Below are positions 1-9,511 of a stretch of 64,000 nucleotides of DNA, piece after piece. Position numbers and translations under genes: made by a program. The notes under the pieces are model-generated. The model was not told the DNA's origin, made no database searches, and was given only the letters and a program-made list of their open reading frames with translations. Where the stretch lies: assembly GCF_002000085.1 (NCBI RefSeq), contig NZ_MUZU01000005.1:1-64000 (forward strand). Direction: 5' to 3'. Every line of letters begins with the position of its first letter. Within the stretch, counting starts at the first letter, position 1. This DNA comes from Pseudocolwellia agarivorans. Its GTDB lineage: Bacteria > Pseudomonadota > Gammaproteobacteria > Enterobacterales > Alteromonadaceae.

Positions 1-45
1 CTGCCGCCAGCGTTCAATCTGAGCCATGATCAAACTCTTCAATTA
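1..45 (-). rRNA. rrs: 16S ribosomal RNA, 5' end only
   Basis: The reverse complement of the first bases reads TTGAAGAGTTTGATCATGGC and continues into CTCAGATTGAACGCTGGCGG, the near-universal start of bacterial 16S rRNA (the 27F primer region). Only about 45 bases are present; the gene and presumably the rest of an rrn operon run leftward out of the window. The exact mature 5' end is placed by analogy with E. coli and could be off by a few bases. Confidence 0.97.
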
Positions 46-365
46 TAAATCGTTTGTGCATCTTGCGATGCTGCTCAATGAATTCTGTCGTGTTACCTAC
101 ATAAGTAGATAACTACATAAAACGTACAATTTAATATAAATACTAAATTATACTTTTTTGTGTGACATCAACATAAGCTGTTTTACGTCTTTCTTATTAC
201 CTAAGTAATAAAACCGACTATGTAAAATCAATCTTAATGTGAATGTTCACACAAATTGCATGATAACTAATTTTTAAAGAAAGGCTTCTTTTTATAAAAG
301 AAGCAAGAGGTTAATCGCATTCGTTAAACTCTTGTGCTGCAGGCCTTGCCTGAAGCGAGATGCGC
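46..365 (-). promoter_or_regulatory. rRNA leader with antitermination-like elements
   Basis: This is the transcribed leader between the promoters and 16S, read on the minus strand. A perfect 9-bp hairpin lies at 284-304 (arms GCTTCTTTT and AAAAGAAGC), followed in the direction of transcription by a boxA-like segment at about 269-283 (TTCTTTAAAAATT on the minus strand). This is the boxB-boxA order of rRNA nut-like sites. A small hairpin with a GCAA tetraloop lies at 58-71, close to the 16S 5' end. Identification of boxA is by resemblance; no coding region is supported here. Confidence 0.6.
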
Positions 366-393
366 ATTCTACGCGCCTCAGTTTTGATGTCAA
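366..393 (-). promoter_or_regulatory. rRNA promoter, proximal (P2-like)
   Basis: On the minus strand a perfect -35 TTGACA (388-393) is separated by 16 bp from -10 TAGAAT (366-371). It is followed by a GC-rich discriminator GCGCATCTC, typical of stringently controlled stable-RNA promoters. The sequence just upstream (about 394-435) is rich in A/T tracts, as expected for an UP element. The promoter points toward the 16S gene. Confidence 0.8.
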
Positions 394-559
394 CAACTTT
401 TTGAAATTCTTTTTAAAAGATTTTAAAAGTTATCTTTTGTTTAATCGGCCAATTAAGCCTAACTAAACCTATCAAAACTATCACTTCGCTGTCCTTATTA
501 AGTGAACTAAGTATTTCCTATACTTACCTTCTCTGGGTTTCCCTGAAGAAGTGGAGCGC

Positions 560-587
560 ATTTTAGAGATTTTTGAGGTGACGTCAA
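560..587 (-). promoter_or_regulatory. rRNA promoter, distal (P1-like)
   Basis: This is a second tandem promoter about 194 bp upstream of the proximal one. On the minus strand -35 TTGACG (582-587), a 16-bp spacer and -10 TAAAAT (560-565) are followed by the discriminator GCGCTCC. The shared 16-bp spacing and GCGC discriminator make a P1/P2 pair for one rrn operon likely. The rest of 588-801 shows only AT-rich sequence without supported genes. Confidence 0.75.
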
Positions 588-801
588 CACTTATTTTGAA
601 AAAACTTACCGTTTGCTGGATTTTCACACAGACCTTGGTTTTGTTGTGTTATTTATCAACACTTCGTGTATTTAAAGAGCTATTTATCAGTGATATATAT
701 GACTTGATATACGTTAACTGTTTTCTTATTTTTGCTTTTTACGTTATTTTTATGGTTCTTTGTTAAAATAAACAAAATTAAAATTGGAAAATCTACTTAA
801 T

Positions 802-1347
802 ATGAATACGATTAACATTAGATCCTTTAAAAACATCTCCCCTACTTTTGGTAAAAACACTTATATTGATACTTCCGCGGTTCTTATTGGTGATATATCA
901 ATTGGTGACGAAGTGAGTATTTGGCCATTAGTTGCTATAAGAGGTGATGTAAATTCTATTTCTATTGGTAATAGATCAAACGTACAAGACGGTTCTGTAT
1001 TACATGTAACTCATAAAAATTCGAATAATCCTAATGGCTACCCTTTAATTATCGGTGAAGATGTAACTATTGGCCATAAGTGCATGTTACATGGCTGTAC
1101 TGTTGGAAATCGTATATTGGTAGGTATGGGCGCTATTATAATGGATGGGGTTGTAGTTGAAGATGATGTATTTATAGGTGCTGGAACTTTAGTACCTCCA
1201 AACAAAATATTAAAGAGTGGTTATTTATATGTTGGTAATCCCATGAAACAAGCACGTAAACTTAAAGACTCTGAGTTTCAATTCCTTAAAAAATCTGCTG
1301 AAAACTATGTTCGCTTTAAAAATGAATACTTAGATGAAGAAGTATAG
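802..1347 (+). CDS. yrdA: Gamma-carbonic anhydrase family protein (YrdA-like hexapeptide-repeat protein)
   Basis: A 181-residue left-handed beta-helix protein of the gamma-carbonic anhydrase/transferase-hexapeptide superfamily. The repeats run through most of the chain (IGDISIGDEVSIWPLVAIRG, then IIGEDVTIGHKC, VGMGAIIMDGVVVEDD). The histidines of the family metal site are present in VLHVTH and GHKCMLHGC. Family members form trimers that bind a metal between subunits; carbonic anhydrase activity is often not demonstrated for YrdA types, so the reaction is uncertain. I chose ATG at 802; an in-frame TTG at 784 would add six residues. It stands alone, divergent from the rRNA operon and convergent with the aroE unit. 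yrdA-aroE-hemF proximity is common in gammaproteobacteria. Confidence 0.88.
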   Translation: MNTINIRSFKNISPTFGKNTYIDTSAVLIGDISIGDEVSIWPLVAIRGDVNSISIGNRSNVQDGSVLHVTHKNSNNPNGYPLIIGEDVTIGHKCMLHGCTVGNRILVGMGAIIMDGVVVEDDVFIGAGTLVPPNKILKSGYLYVGNPMKQARKLKDSEFQFLKKSAENYVRFKNEYLDEEV

Positions 1348-1431
1348 GAAGTAATTCGCCACCTTCTGTATAGACCCGTTTCCAATAAAGGTGCATATTT
1401 CAGAGCATATGATTGGTAACGGGTATACATA

Positions 1432-1659
1432 TTATTTAATCGTAATTTCTACTGTATTATTATTTGGCTCGTTTTCTTCGAACCATTCCTCTATTACATA
1501 TTCCCAATCAAATTTAATAGCTTGCGTTAGCTCATTAGATGAAACACTGCTATTAATTATAATAATGACTTTTTCTCCAGACAACATGGCTGAACATTGC
1601 CAATACTGTTTGTTGTGATTAAATTCATAATCGTCATTAATAATAATAGCTTGATTCAT
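1432..1659 (-). CDS. DUF1488 family small protein
   Basis: A 75-residue acidic protein that I match to the DUF1488 family from its length, its composition and its place directly behind aroE, where such genes sit in many gammaproteobacteria. The ATG follows the aroE stop codon without any gap, so the two are translationally linked in one transcript. No catalytic motif, signal peptide or membrane segment is visible and the function is unknown. The opposite strand also has an open frame here, which I regard as a shadow. Confidence 0.7.
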   Translation of the reverse strand: MNQAIIINDDYEFNHNKQYWQCSAMLSGEKVIIIINSSVSSNELTQAIKFDWEYVIEEWFEENEPNNNTVEITIK

Positions 1660-2475
1660 TTACTGACTTAACTCTTTACGTAATTCGTTTAATACCTTGC
1701 TAGTTTCTGGACGAACACCACGCCAAAGGTAAAAGCTTTCAGCAGCTTGCCCTACTAACATCCCTAAACCATCAATTATCTGTTTAGCGTTCTGCTTAGT
1801 AGCCATTTGAAGAAAGGGGGTTAAGCTTTTACCGTAAGTCATATCGTAACATGCAGTATTATTAGATATAAGAGTTTCTGAAATAGGTACACCATTACCT
1901 GATAATCCTGCTGATGTAGCATTAATAATAAGATCGAATTCTTGTTTATTAGCATCTTCAAACGACATGGCTGTTATAGGTTGGTTAGCATATTGCTGCG
2001 CGATTGTTTCTGCTTTAGATACTGTTCTGTTAGCAATTGTTAAATGTTTAGGTTTTTGATTGAGTAAAGGCAAGACAACACCTTTTGAAGCACCACCAGC
2101 TCCTAAGAGTAAAATACGACTATTTTCTAGCTCAACGTTGTGAGATAAAAGATCATTCACTAATCCAACACCATCGGTAGTATCACCATAAATTTTGTCA
2201 TTTTTGAAGGTTAGTGTATTTACTGCACCAGAAAATTGAGCGTGTTCAGATAATTCATCACACATTGCCATAGCTTCCTCTTTAAAAGGTGCAGTAACAT
2301 TGGCCCCTTTACCTCCTTCTTTAATAAAGAGCTTAACCGTTTGTTCAAACTCGCCTAATTCTGCTAACTGACTTTTATATTCAATGTTTTGATTTGTTTC
2401 TTTTGCAAATGCAGTATGAATAAAAGGGGATTTAGATTGTTTTATTGGGTTACCGTAAACGAGATAGTGATCCAT
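1660..2475 (-). CDS. aroE: Shikimate 5-dehydrogenase
   Basis: NADP-dependent reduction of 3-dehydroshikimate to shikimate, a step of the chorismate pathway in the cytosol. The 271 residues match the usual length (272 in E. coli). The substrate-binding N-terminus has NPIKQSKSPFIH, then the catalytic lysine region ANVTAPFKEEA, the NTL and GDTTDGVGL motifs (catalytic Asp), and the Rossmann glycine loop LLGAGGASKGVVLPLL near residues 122-137. It is the first gene of an aroE-DUF1488 unit and is separated from ompW by a terminator. Confidence 0.97.
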   Translation of the reverse strand: MDHYLVYGNPIKQSKSPFIHTAFAKETNQNIEYKSQLAELGEFEQTVKLFIKEGGKGANVTAPFKEEAMAMCDELSEHAQFSGAVNTLTFKNDKIYGDTTDGVGLVNDLLSHNVELENSRILLLGAGGASKGVVLPLLNQKPKHLTIANRTVSKAETIAQQYANQPITAMSFEDANKQEFDLIINATSAGLSGNGVPISETLISNNTACYDMTYGKSLTPFLQMATKQNAKQIIDGLGMLVGQAAESFYLWRGVRPETSKVLNELRKELSQ

Positions 2476-2523
2476 AATTAATTCTATTTAACGCTGTTTT
2501 TTTTAGCTTAAATCAGAATCAAC

Positions 2524-2553
2524 AAAAAAGCATCGACTTATCGATGCTTTTTT
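2524..2553 (-). terminator. Rho-independent terminator after ompW
   Basis: A perfect 7-bp stem GCATCGA (2530-2536) / TCGATGC (2541-2547) with loop CTTA is flanked by A6 and T6, so it can work in both directions. On the minus strand it lies directly downstream of ompW and upstream of aroE. Confidence 0.85.
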
Positions 2554-2583
2554 AGATGAAATTGTTTTATTAAAAGTGTGTAG

Positions 2584-3261
2584 TTAAAATTTATACCCTA
2601 GCATTATAGAATAAACCATAGGATCTACATCTATGGTTGCCTTGCCTATGCTTTCGCCACCAACATCAAAAGTCGCATCGGTAGATATATCAATATAACG
2701 AGCCGAAGCATTAATATGGAAGTTATCATTAATTAAGTAATCAACACCTAACTGATATGAAAGACCGAAAGATCCATCTAGTTCTAAATTACTTAAACCT
2801 AAACTTTTTGGTGCATCTTCAAATTTCTCATCAAAAAATATGGTGTAGTTAATTCCCAGGCCAACATAAGGCTTAAAAACTGATTGGTTTTCAATATAAT
2901 AAAGTACGCTAATGGTCGGTGGCAATTGTGTAACTTCACCTAACTTTGCTCCATCAACATTAAGTACAGCGTTTTTATCATGAATAGTTACATCATGTGT
3001 GAAAGGGGTTGCAGCTAAAACCTCTATCGCGATATTGGTACTATAGAAGTATAAAAAATTTAAACCTAACTGAGAATTATCATCAACCGTTAAAGTCATT
3101 GATGAATCAGTATTATTGAGAAAAATGGAGGTATGATCACTGCTTGCGTTTACATTCGTGATACCACCACGTACAACAATATCACCCGATTGATAATCAG
3201 CAGCAAATGTAGATGTGGATAATATAGTACAAAGTGTTAGTGTTAAAATATTTTTTTTCAT
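2584..3261 (-). CDS. ompW: OmpW family outer membrane protein
   Basis: A small 8-stranded outer membrane beta-barrel of 225 residues. It has a signal peptide of about 20 residues ending in STFA before ADYQ. The chain shows alternating hydrophobic strands, a VGLGINYTIFFDE segment typical of OmpW, and a C-terminal aromatic residue (LGYKF) that serves the BAM insertion signal. OmpW proteins form narrow hydrophobic channels implicated in uptake of small hydrophobic compounds and in stress responses. The upstream region carries FNR-like half-sites, annotated separately, which fits the known anaerobic control of ompW in enterobacteria. The gene is monocistronic, with its own terminator. Confidence 0.9.
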   Translation of the reverse strand: MKKNILTLTLCTILSTSTFAADYQSGDIVVRGGITNVNASSDHTSIFLNNTDSSMTLTVDDNSQLGLNFLYFYSTNIAIEVLAATPFTHDVTIHDKNAVLNVDGAKLGEVTQLPPTISVLYYIENQSVFKPYVGLGINYTIFFDEKFEDAPKSLGLSNLELDGSFGLSYQLGVDYLINDNFHINASARYIDISTDATFDVGGESIGKATIDVDPMVYSIMLGYKF

Positions 3262-3288
3262 GATGATTCCCTTTAAGTTATTGCCGAT

Positions 3289-3330
3289 ATTTTAAAGAGG
3301 ATCATTAAACAAAAATTTGATTTAGCTCAA
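3289..3330 (-). promoter_or_regulatory. Putative FNR-activated ompW promoter
   Basis: On the minus strand a -10-like TAAAAT lies at 3289-3294. An FNR-like box, TTGAT-TTAG-CTCAA on the plus strand (3317-3330), differs by one base from TTGAT-N4-ATCAA. Its centre (3323.5) is about 41.5 bp upstream of the start predicted from the -10, the classical position for an FNR-activated promoter. A second FNR-like box, CTGAT-CTAA-ATCAA, lies at 3377-3390 and overlaps the end of dgkA. The transcription start is inferred. Confidence 0.5.
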
Positions 3331-3363
3331 TTTGTTCTATTCATATAGCTCAAGGAACAAATT
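3329..3363. repeat. Inverted repeat upstream of ompW
   Basis: Perfect 9-bp arms AATTTGTTC (3329-3337) and GAACAAATT (3355-3363) separated by 17 bp, lying between the two FNR-like boxes. It could be an additional operator or a transcript hairpin; which one cannot be decided from sequence. Confidence 0.5.
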
Positions 3364-3386
3364 AAAGAATTGAATTCTGATCTAAA

Positions 3387-3767
3387 TCAACTTAGCACAA
3401 AATACTGATAGACTTTATAACCCCAAACCATCAAGAAAAATAAAATCGCAACAAATACTGCAGCGGAAGCAATATCTTTTGCACGACCGCTGAGCTCATG
3501 ATGCTCTAACCCAACCCTATCAACAACAGCTTCTATCGCAGAATTAAGGAGTTCAGTTACCAAAACAAAAACAAGAGAAAACACTAGTAAAAATAATTCA
3601 ACAAAACTTGCACTGATCAACCAAGCGATCGGCGATAATATTAAAAATAGAAAAACTTCTTGTCTAAAAGCGATTTCATTTTTATAGGCTAAGAACAATC
3701 CCGCAATACTATTTTTAATTGCAGGTAAAATTCTTTCAATATGACCTGATTTATTTTTACCTGACAT
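3387..3767 (-). CDS. dgkA: Diacylglycerol kinase, prokaryotic type
   Basis: A small integral membrane kinase (126 residues) that phosphorylates diacylglycerol to phosphatidic acid and so recycles lipid released during membrane-derived glycan and LPS modification. Three hydrophobic segments are evident: about residues 36-52, 54-72 and 98-120. The family signature ELLNSAIEAVVDRVGLE, followed by HHELSGRAKDIASAAVF, holds the catalytic glutamates. It sits just downstream of hemF in the same direction with a 34-bp gap. Confidence 0.95.
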   Translation of the reverse strand: MSGKNKSGHIERILPAIKNSIAGLFLAYKNEIAFRQEVFLFLILSPIAWLISASFVELFLLVFSLVFVLVTELLNSAIEAVVDRVGLEHHELSGRAKDIASAAVFVAILFFLMVWGYKVYQYFVLS

Positions 3768-3801
3768 GAAACGCCCTATGCCTATTTATCTCGGTGTATA
3801 A

Positions 3802-5249
<1,448 letters not shown>

Positions 5250-5311
5250 TAGACCGTATTTTATTATCAATAATTTAAATTAGACATATCACGACGACTT
5301 ACTACTAAAAT

Positions 5312-5333
5312 AAAAAAGCGCTAAACGCGCTTT
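5312..5333 (-). terminator. Rho-independent terminator after purEK
   Basis: Stem AAAGCGC (5315-5321) / GCGCTTT (5327-5333) with loop TAAAC; on the minus strand it ends in a run of T from A6 at 5312-5317. It separates purK from tsaC. Confidence 0.75.
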
Positions 5334-5350
5334 ATATTTAACCAGCTATA

Positions 5351-6490
5351 TTAGAGTGTACTCACGTATTCGTTTACATCAGGAAAATCAGCATTAGGTA
5401 ACATTGTTGATAATTGAGTTAACCGACTAATTAATTCAGTTCGAGTTGAACCACACACATTGATGTGTCCCATTTTTCGCCCCGCCCTTTTACCTTTACC
5501 GTACCAATGAAGTGTTACACTAGGTATTTCAAGAATACTATGTGGAACGCTATCTGTACCGAGTATATTTATCATAGCTGTAGGTCTAACTAACTCGGTA
5601 GAACCTAAAGGCAATTGACAAACAGCTCTTATATGGTTCTCAAACTGACAAGTATCAGCACCTTGTTGAGTCCAGTGTCCAGAGTTATGCACACGTGGAG
5701 CAATTTCATTTACTAATAAAGAATCTCCCACTTGGAAAAACTCTATAGCAAGTACACCTACATAGTCTAAAGCATTGGCGATTTTATCAAAGGCTTCAGT
5801 TGCTTGAGCTTGCAAATTTTGATGCTCGTTAATGGCTAACGAAACACTTAATACACCTTTACTATGATGATTTTCAGTAAGAGGATACGCTAAGGTTTGT
5901 CCTGTTTTACTACGAACACCCACCATAGAAACTTCACGGTCAAAAGGCACCATTTGTTCAACAACAATAGCTTGTGGCCGACCACTGGTATCACCTTCAA
6001 TAAATGATTTAATCTCTTGCCAAATAGCTTCTGCTTCAGATTTATCTTTTAAGCGCCATTGCCCTTTACCGTCGTATCCTGCTAGCGCACTTTTCATAAT
6101 AAGGGGTAAAGTTAGCGACTCTATGGCTTCATCAAATTCAAACTTATTCGCTATAATTTTATGCTTAGCATTGGCAACGCCAGCTTGTGCAAGTAAAGTT
6201 TTTTCTAACCTTCTATCACCACCGGTTTTAATAGCTTGGCTACTAGGAAATAACTTTCCTGATTGTTCACAAGCTGCAAGTACATCATGAGCGATATGTT
6301 CAAACTCAGCGGTAATTGCATCAGCATCTAAAATTCCTTGGGCTAAATCACCATAATCTACACTCAGTGATAAAGGGTCAACAACGCGTTCGCTACCAAC
6401 ATCGTAAGCTCTAACATTAATATTTAGAGGTTTACTTGCTAATGCCATCATTCTGGCTAACTGGCCTGCGCCTAATACTAAAACATTCAT
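5351..6490 (-). CDS. purK: N5-carboxyaminoimidazole ribonucleotide synthase (PurK)
   Basis: ATP-grasp enzyme that converts AIR, bicarbonate and ATP to N5-CAIR in de novo purine synthesis. The 379 residues fit the family. The N-terminus has LGAGQLARMMALAS (dinucleotide-like loop). The ATP-grasp region includes PLIMKSALAGYDGKGQW and the metal/ATP site VGVLAIEFFQVGDSLLVNEI, followed by APRVHNSGHWT. It lies nine bases downstream of purE in the classic purEK operon, so the unstable N5-CAIR can pass straight to PurE. Confidence 0.98.
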   Translation of the reverse strand: MNVLVLGAGQLARMMALASKPLNINVRAYDVGSERVVDPLSLSVDYGDLAQGILDADAITAEFEHIAHDVLAACEQSGKLFPSSQAIKTGGDRRLEKTLLAQAGVANAKHKIIANKFEFDEAIESLTLPLIMKSALAGYDGKGQWRLKDKSEAEAIWQEIKSFIEGDTSGRPQAIVVEQMVPFDREVSMVGVRSKTGQTLAYPLTENHHSKGVLSVSLAINEHQNLQAQATEAFDKIANALDYVGVLAIEFFQVGDSLLVNEIAPRVHNSGHWTQQGADTCQFENHIRAVCQLPLGSTELVRPTAMINILGTDSVPHSILEIPSVTLHWYGKGKRAGRKMGHINVCGSTRTELISRLTQLSTMLPNADFPDVNEYVSTL

Positions 6491-6499
6491 TTAAATAAC

Positions 6500-6982
6500 C
6501 TATTCCGCAGGGTTTGGGTTATCGAGAATATTTTGGGTTTGTTCTTTTCTAAACTTTTCAATCGCTGCCATTACGGTTTCGTCATGAGTACCGATAATTT
6601 GTGCCGCTAATAAGCCAGCATTCGCAGCGCCAGCATTACCAATAGCTAAAGTCCCTACCGCAATACCTTTAGGCATTTGCACGATAGATAATAAAGAATC
6701 TTGACCACTTAAAGCTTTTGATTGCACAGGAACACCTAAAACAGGCAAACTTGTGAACGCTGCAGCCATACCCGGTAAATGAGCTGCACCACCAGCGCCA
6801 GCAACAATAACTTTAATACCGCGCTCTTTAGCACTTTCTGCATATTCAGCAAGTAAGTGAGGGGTTCTGTGAGCTGATACTACTTTAGTTTCATATGGAA
6901 CATTAAGAAGATCTAGCATATCTGCTGCATGTTTCATTGTCGGCCAATCCGACTTAGAACCCATGATAATACCTACTTTCAT
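6500..6982 (-). CDS. purE: N5-carboxyaminoimidazole ribonucleotide mutase (PurE)
   Basis: Rearranges N5-CAIR to CAIR. The 160-residue protein has the diagnostic [10 protein letters not shown] substrate loop, [15 protein letters not shown] with the catalytic histidine, and [19 protein letters not shown] chose ATG at 6982, preceded by AAGG at good spacing; a TTG two codons upstream (6988) is also in frame. It is the first gene of purEK. A GTCTCG-TAT-CGAGAC palindrome lies in the leader at 7024-7038. Confidence 0.97.
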   Translation of the reverse strand: MKVGIIMGSKSDWPTMKHAADMLDLLNVPYETKVVSAHRTPHLLAEYAESAKERGIKVIVAGAGGAAHLPGMAAAFTSLPVLGVPVQSKALSGQDSLLSIVQMPKGIAVGTLAIGNAGAANAGLLAAQIIGTHDETVMAAIEKFRKEQTQNILDNPNPAE

Positions 6983-7023
6983 GATCAAACGCCTTTAAAT
7001 TATATTAAGTTAAATTTTAAAAT

Positions 7024-7038
7024 GTCTCGTATCGAGAC
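7024..7038. repeat. Palindrome in the purE leader
   Basis: Six-bp perfect arms GTCTCG and CGAGAC with a TAT centre, about 45 bp upstream of purE. It does not resemble the E. coli PurR operator. It could be an operator or a leader hairpin; no function can be assigned. Confidence 0.4.
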
Positions 7039-7145
7039 GTTAACAGTCGAACATTATAACCTTGTTCGAAATAGATAAAAACTCAAGTCGCTATCAATCT
7101 TTGTACTTTAATAGTTAAACTTGGTCTTAATAATGGTTAAGCACG

Positions 7146-7709
7146 TTATATAACCTTCCGCTTAAAGCTACACTTCTTTTGCGGGCACATAACGATGTCG
7201 CCACTTGCCATTTTACGAGAAACTAAAATTGCCCAATGACATTCAGGACACGATTCATTAATAGGTTGATAGTTTATAACGTATTTACATGATGGATACT
7301 GATCACACGAATAAAAGGTTTTCCCGTAACGATTGGTTTTTTCGAATAATTTACCTTTGGCGCAATTCGGACAATGCACATCCATATCGTCATTTTGATT
7401 GGTATCTTCGATATGCTCGCATTCGGGGAAATTAGTACAACCAATAAACATACCATAACGGCCTTGCTTAACAGCTAACGTGCTATCACATAGTGGGCAG
7501 TGAGTTCCTGCTAATAAGGTATCTTCTACTTTTTCGTGCTCAACAACGGGACGTGTATATTCACAATTAGGATAATTGTTACATCCCAAAAAAGAGCCAG
7601 ACTTACCATGTTTGATTGATAACTCAGCACCACAAGTAGGGCAAGTTTCATACGCTTTTTCTAACGCATGTTCATGATGTTTAAAAATTGAATCTTCAGA
7701 TTTAGACAT
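7146..7709 (-). CDS. Topoisomerase-type C4 zinc-ribbon protein (YrdD-like)
   Basis: A 187-residue protein made almost only of zinc ribbons like those at the C-terminus of topoisomerase I. Four repeats begin with CPTC, CPLC, CPNC and CPEC; the first three close with CNNYPNC, CTNFPEC and CDQYPSC, and the last closes with CPQKKC. It probably binds single-stranded DNA, but no topoisomerase catalytic domain is present. I chose ATG at 7709, which has AGGTG at good spacing; an upstream in-frame ATG at 7727 lacks a clear site. It ends the LysM-dprA-smg-yrdD leftward series common in this group. Confidence 0.88.
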   Translation of the reverse strand: MSKSEDSIFKHHEHALEKAYETCPTCGAELSIKHGKSGSFLGCNNYPNCEYTRPVVEHEKVEDTLLAGTHCPLCDSTLAVKQGRYGMFIGCTNFPECEHIEDTNQNDDMDVHCPNCAKGKLFEKTNRYGKTFYSCDQYPSCKYVINYQPINESCPECHWAILVSRKMASGDIVMCPQKKCSFKRKVI

Positions 7710-7802
7710 AAAACGCACCTGTTTCATACGAACTAAGTCATAGTTTTAGTTCAAGTTGCGCATTATGCCATAAAATTGAGGTGATTAACTAACCAAAGAT
7801 AG

Positions 7803-8276
7803 CTAATGAAGTGGCCCTTCTTGCTCATCAAATATAAGGTCTTCCATTTGTGAGTATGCAGTTTCTTTACCAGGCACATTAAAAAGCACCATTAAAACCA
7901 CCCATTTAAGATCGTCAATTGAGAAAAACTGAGTATCTAACTCCATAACACGGTCAATAACCATTTCACGCGTGGTAAAGTCTAATACATTAACTTGCTC
8001 AAGAAACATTAAGAACCCTCGAGACTCTACATCTAATAATTGCATTTCTTCACATGTGTAAACACGTGTAGATTTACTCGCAATACGTGTTAAGTAGGGA
8101 TAGGCATCGCTGTCTTGAAGTGCTGCAAGTTTTTCTAACCAAGTAAGCGCTTTATATATTTCATCTTGATGAAAACCAGCTCGCGTTAATTCATCAGTTA
8201 AAACATCATGGTCAACCATAACTTCGGCTTCACTATGAATATAATTTTCAAATAAATACATTAAGATATCAAACAT
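7803..8276 (-). CDS. smg: Smg family protein (DUF494)
   Basis: A 157-residue cytosolic protein of the Smg/DUF494 family. The N-terminus [19 protein letters not shown] and the block [17 protein letters not shown] closely follow family members. I placed the start at ATG 8276, preceded by AAGGGG; a longer frame from 8297 lacks a comparable site. The molecular role is unknown. It is regularly located next to dprA, as here (53-bp gap). Confidence 0.9.
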   Translation of the reverse strand: MFDILMYLFENYIHSEAEVMVDHDVLTDELTRAGFHQDEIYKALTWLEKLAALQDSDAYPYLTRIASKSTRVYTCEEMQLLDVESRGFLMFLEQVNVLDFTTREMVIDRVMELDTQFFSIDDLKWVVLMVLFNVPGKETAYSQMEDLIFDEQEGPLH

Positions 8277-8329
8277 AACTAACCCCTTAATAAACACTTA
8301 TATAACAAACTAACGATAAATTTTACTTA

Positions 8330-9472
8330 TTAAATTCTCAGGTAACCACCTGGAACAGCTGACACTAAACCTTTCAGCTCTAATATTGTTAACTGTGTTA
8401 ATACTACATCTATGGGTAGCTTACTCCTAGATACCACGACATCAATAGGAGTAATTTCATATCCCACATTATCTAACAATGAATCGTTAAACAAGTCCTC
8501 TTGATGATTTTTTTTCTCTTGTAGATTAGACTGAAGCGCTTCTTGCTCACTCTTTAAATTTAAGTGTAGACCAGTTTTTAACGGAATATTAAGATCTTCA
8601 ATAATATCATTACATTCCTCAACTAACTTTGCTCCTTGTTTAATCAACCAATGACAACCTTTACCCTGTGGATTTTTTATTGAACTAGGAATAGCAAACA
8701 CTTCCCGGTTTTGCTCAACAGCACAGCGTGCAGTAATTAATGAGCCACTTTTGATCGTCGCTTCAACGACCAAAACCCCATAGCTCATACCACTGATAAT
8801 CCGATTTCTTTTAGGAAAAAAGCCAGCTTTAGGCACTGTACCAGGAACAAATTCACTAACAATAAGACCATCGCTATTCACTATGTCGTGAGCTAATTTT
8901 TTATGTCTACTTGGGTAAACGCGATCTAAACCTGTAGCAACTACAGCGATTGTTTTACCATTATTAAAAAGTGCTCCTTTATGTGCCTCGGCATCTATGC
9001 CTAAAGCCAGACCACTGGTAATAACAATACTTTTTTTAACTAAATCTCCAGCAAAAACAAAAGCATTTTCTCGTCCAAAAGGTGTAGCTCCCCTGCTACC
9101 AACAATAGCAATTTGAGGTTCTAACAGAAGCTGTTTATTACCTTGAGTAAATAAAACTAGCGGAGGATCATATATCTGCTTAAGCCTTTCTGGGTACTCT
9201 TCATCATCAAAACAAACGATATCACTGCCACATAGCTTACTATCGGTTATAACTTTATTAATCTTATCCCAATCTGGATGAGTAATAGCAGACTGTTGTT
9301 TCTCTGTTAAATGAAGTGAAGGTATCGATGTTACAGATGAAAAAAGCTTCATCAGTCCAATCTCTTGAACTAAACGAAGCTTTTTATGAATGGCTAGCCG
9401 AGGTATAAACTTTAACGCTAGCCAATAATGTGCATTAGATTTTTTTGTAGTTGATGTAACTTCAGTAGCCAT
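8330..9472 (-). CDS. dprA: DNA-processing protein DprA
   Basis: Loads RecA on incoming single-stranded DNA during natural transformation. The 380 residues contain an N-terminal SAM-like region, a central Rossmann fold with IAIVGSRGATPFGRE, SGLALGIDAEAHKGAL, GLDRVYPSRH and FPKRNRIISGMS, and a C-terminal winged-helix domain ending in GLVSAVPGGYLRI. It shows that one competence-related gene is present but does not by itself prove the organism is competent. It lies downstream of the LysM gene and upstream of smg. Confidence 0.96.
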   Translation of the reverse strand: MATEVTSTTKKSNAHYWLALKFIPRLAIHKKLRLVQEIGLMKLFSSVTSIPSLHLTEKQQSAITHPDWDKINKVITDSKLCGSDIVCFDDEEYPERLKQIYDPPLVLFTQGNKQLLLEPQIAIVGSRGATPFGRENAFVFAGDLVKKSIVITSGLALGIDAEAHKGALFNNGKTIAVVATGLDRVYPSRHKKLAHDIVNSDGLIVSEFVPGTVPKAGFFPKRNRIISGMSYGVLVVEATIKSGSLITARCAVEQNREVFAIPSSIKNPQGKGCHWLIKQGAKLVEECNDIIEDLNIPLKTGLHLNLKSEQEALQSNLQEKKNHQEDLFNDSLLDNVGYEITPIDVVVSRSKLPIDVVLTQLTILELKGLVSAVPGGYLRI

Positions 9473-9511
9473 ATATCTTCTCCTTAAGATCAGGCTGTTT
9501 GCATTATTATT

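Noticed and set aside
551-766. 71-codon plus-strand open frame before the gamma-carbonic anhydrase gene
   Set aside because: It starts on the distal rRNA promoter, is only hydrophobic low-complexity sequence, and has no ribosome-binding site or family resemblance.
1391-1618. 75-codon plus-strand frame opposite the DUF1488 gene
   Set aside because: The minus-strand frame abuts aroE exactly and matches a known family; the plus-strand frame is its shadow.
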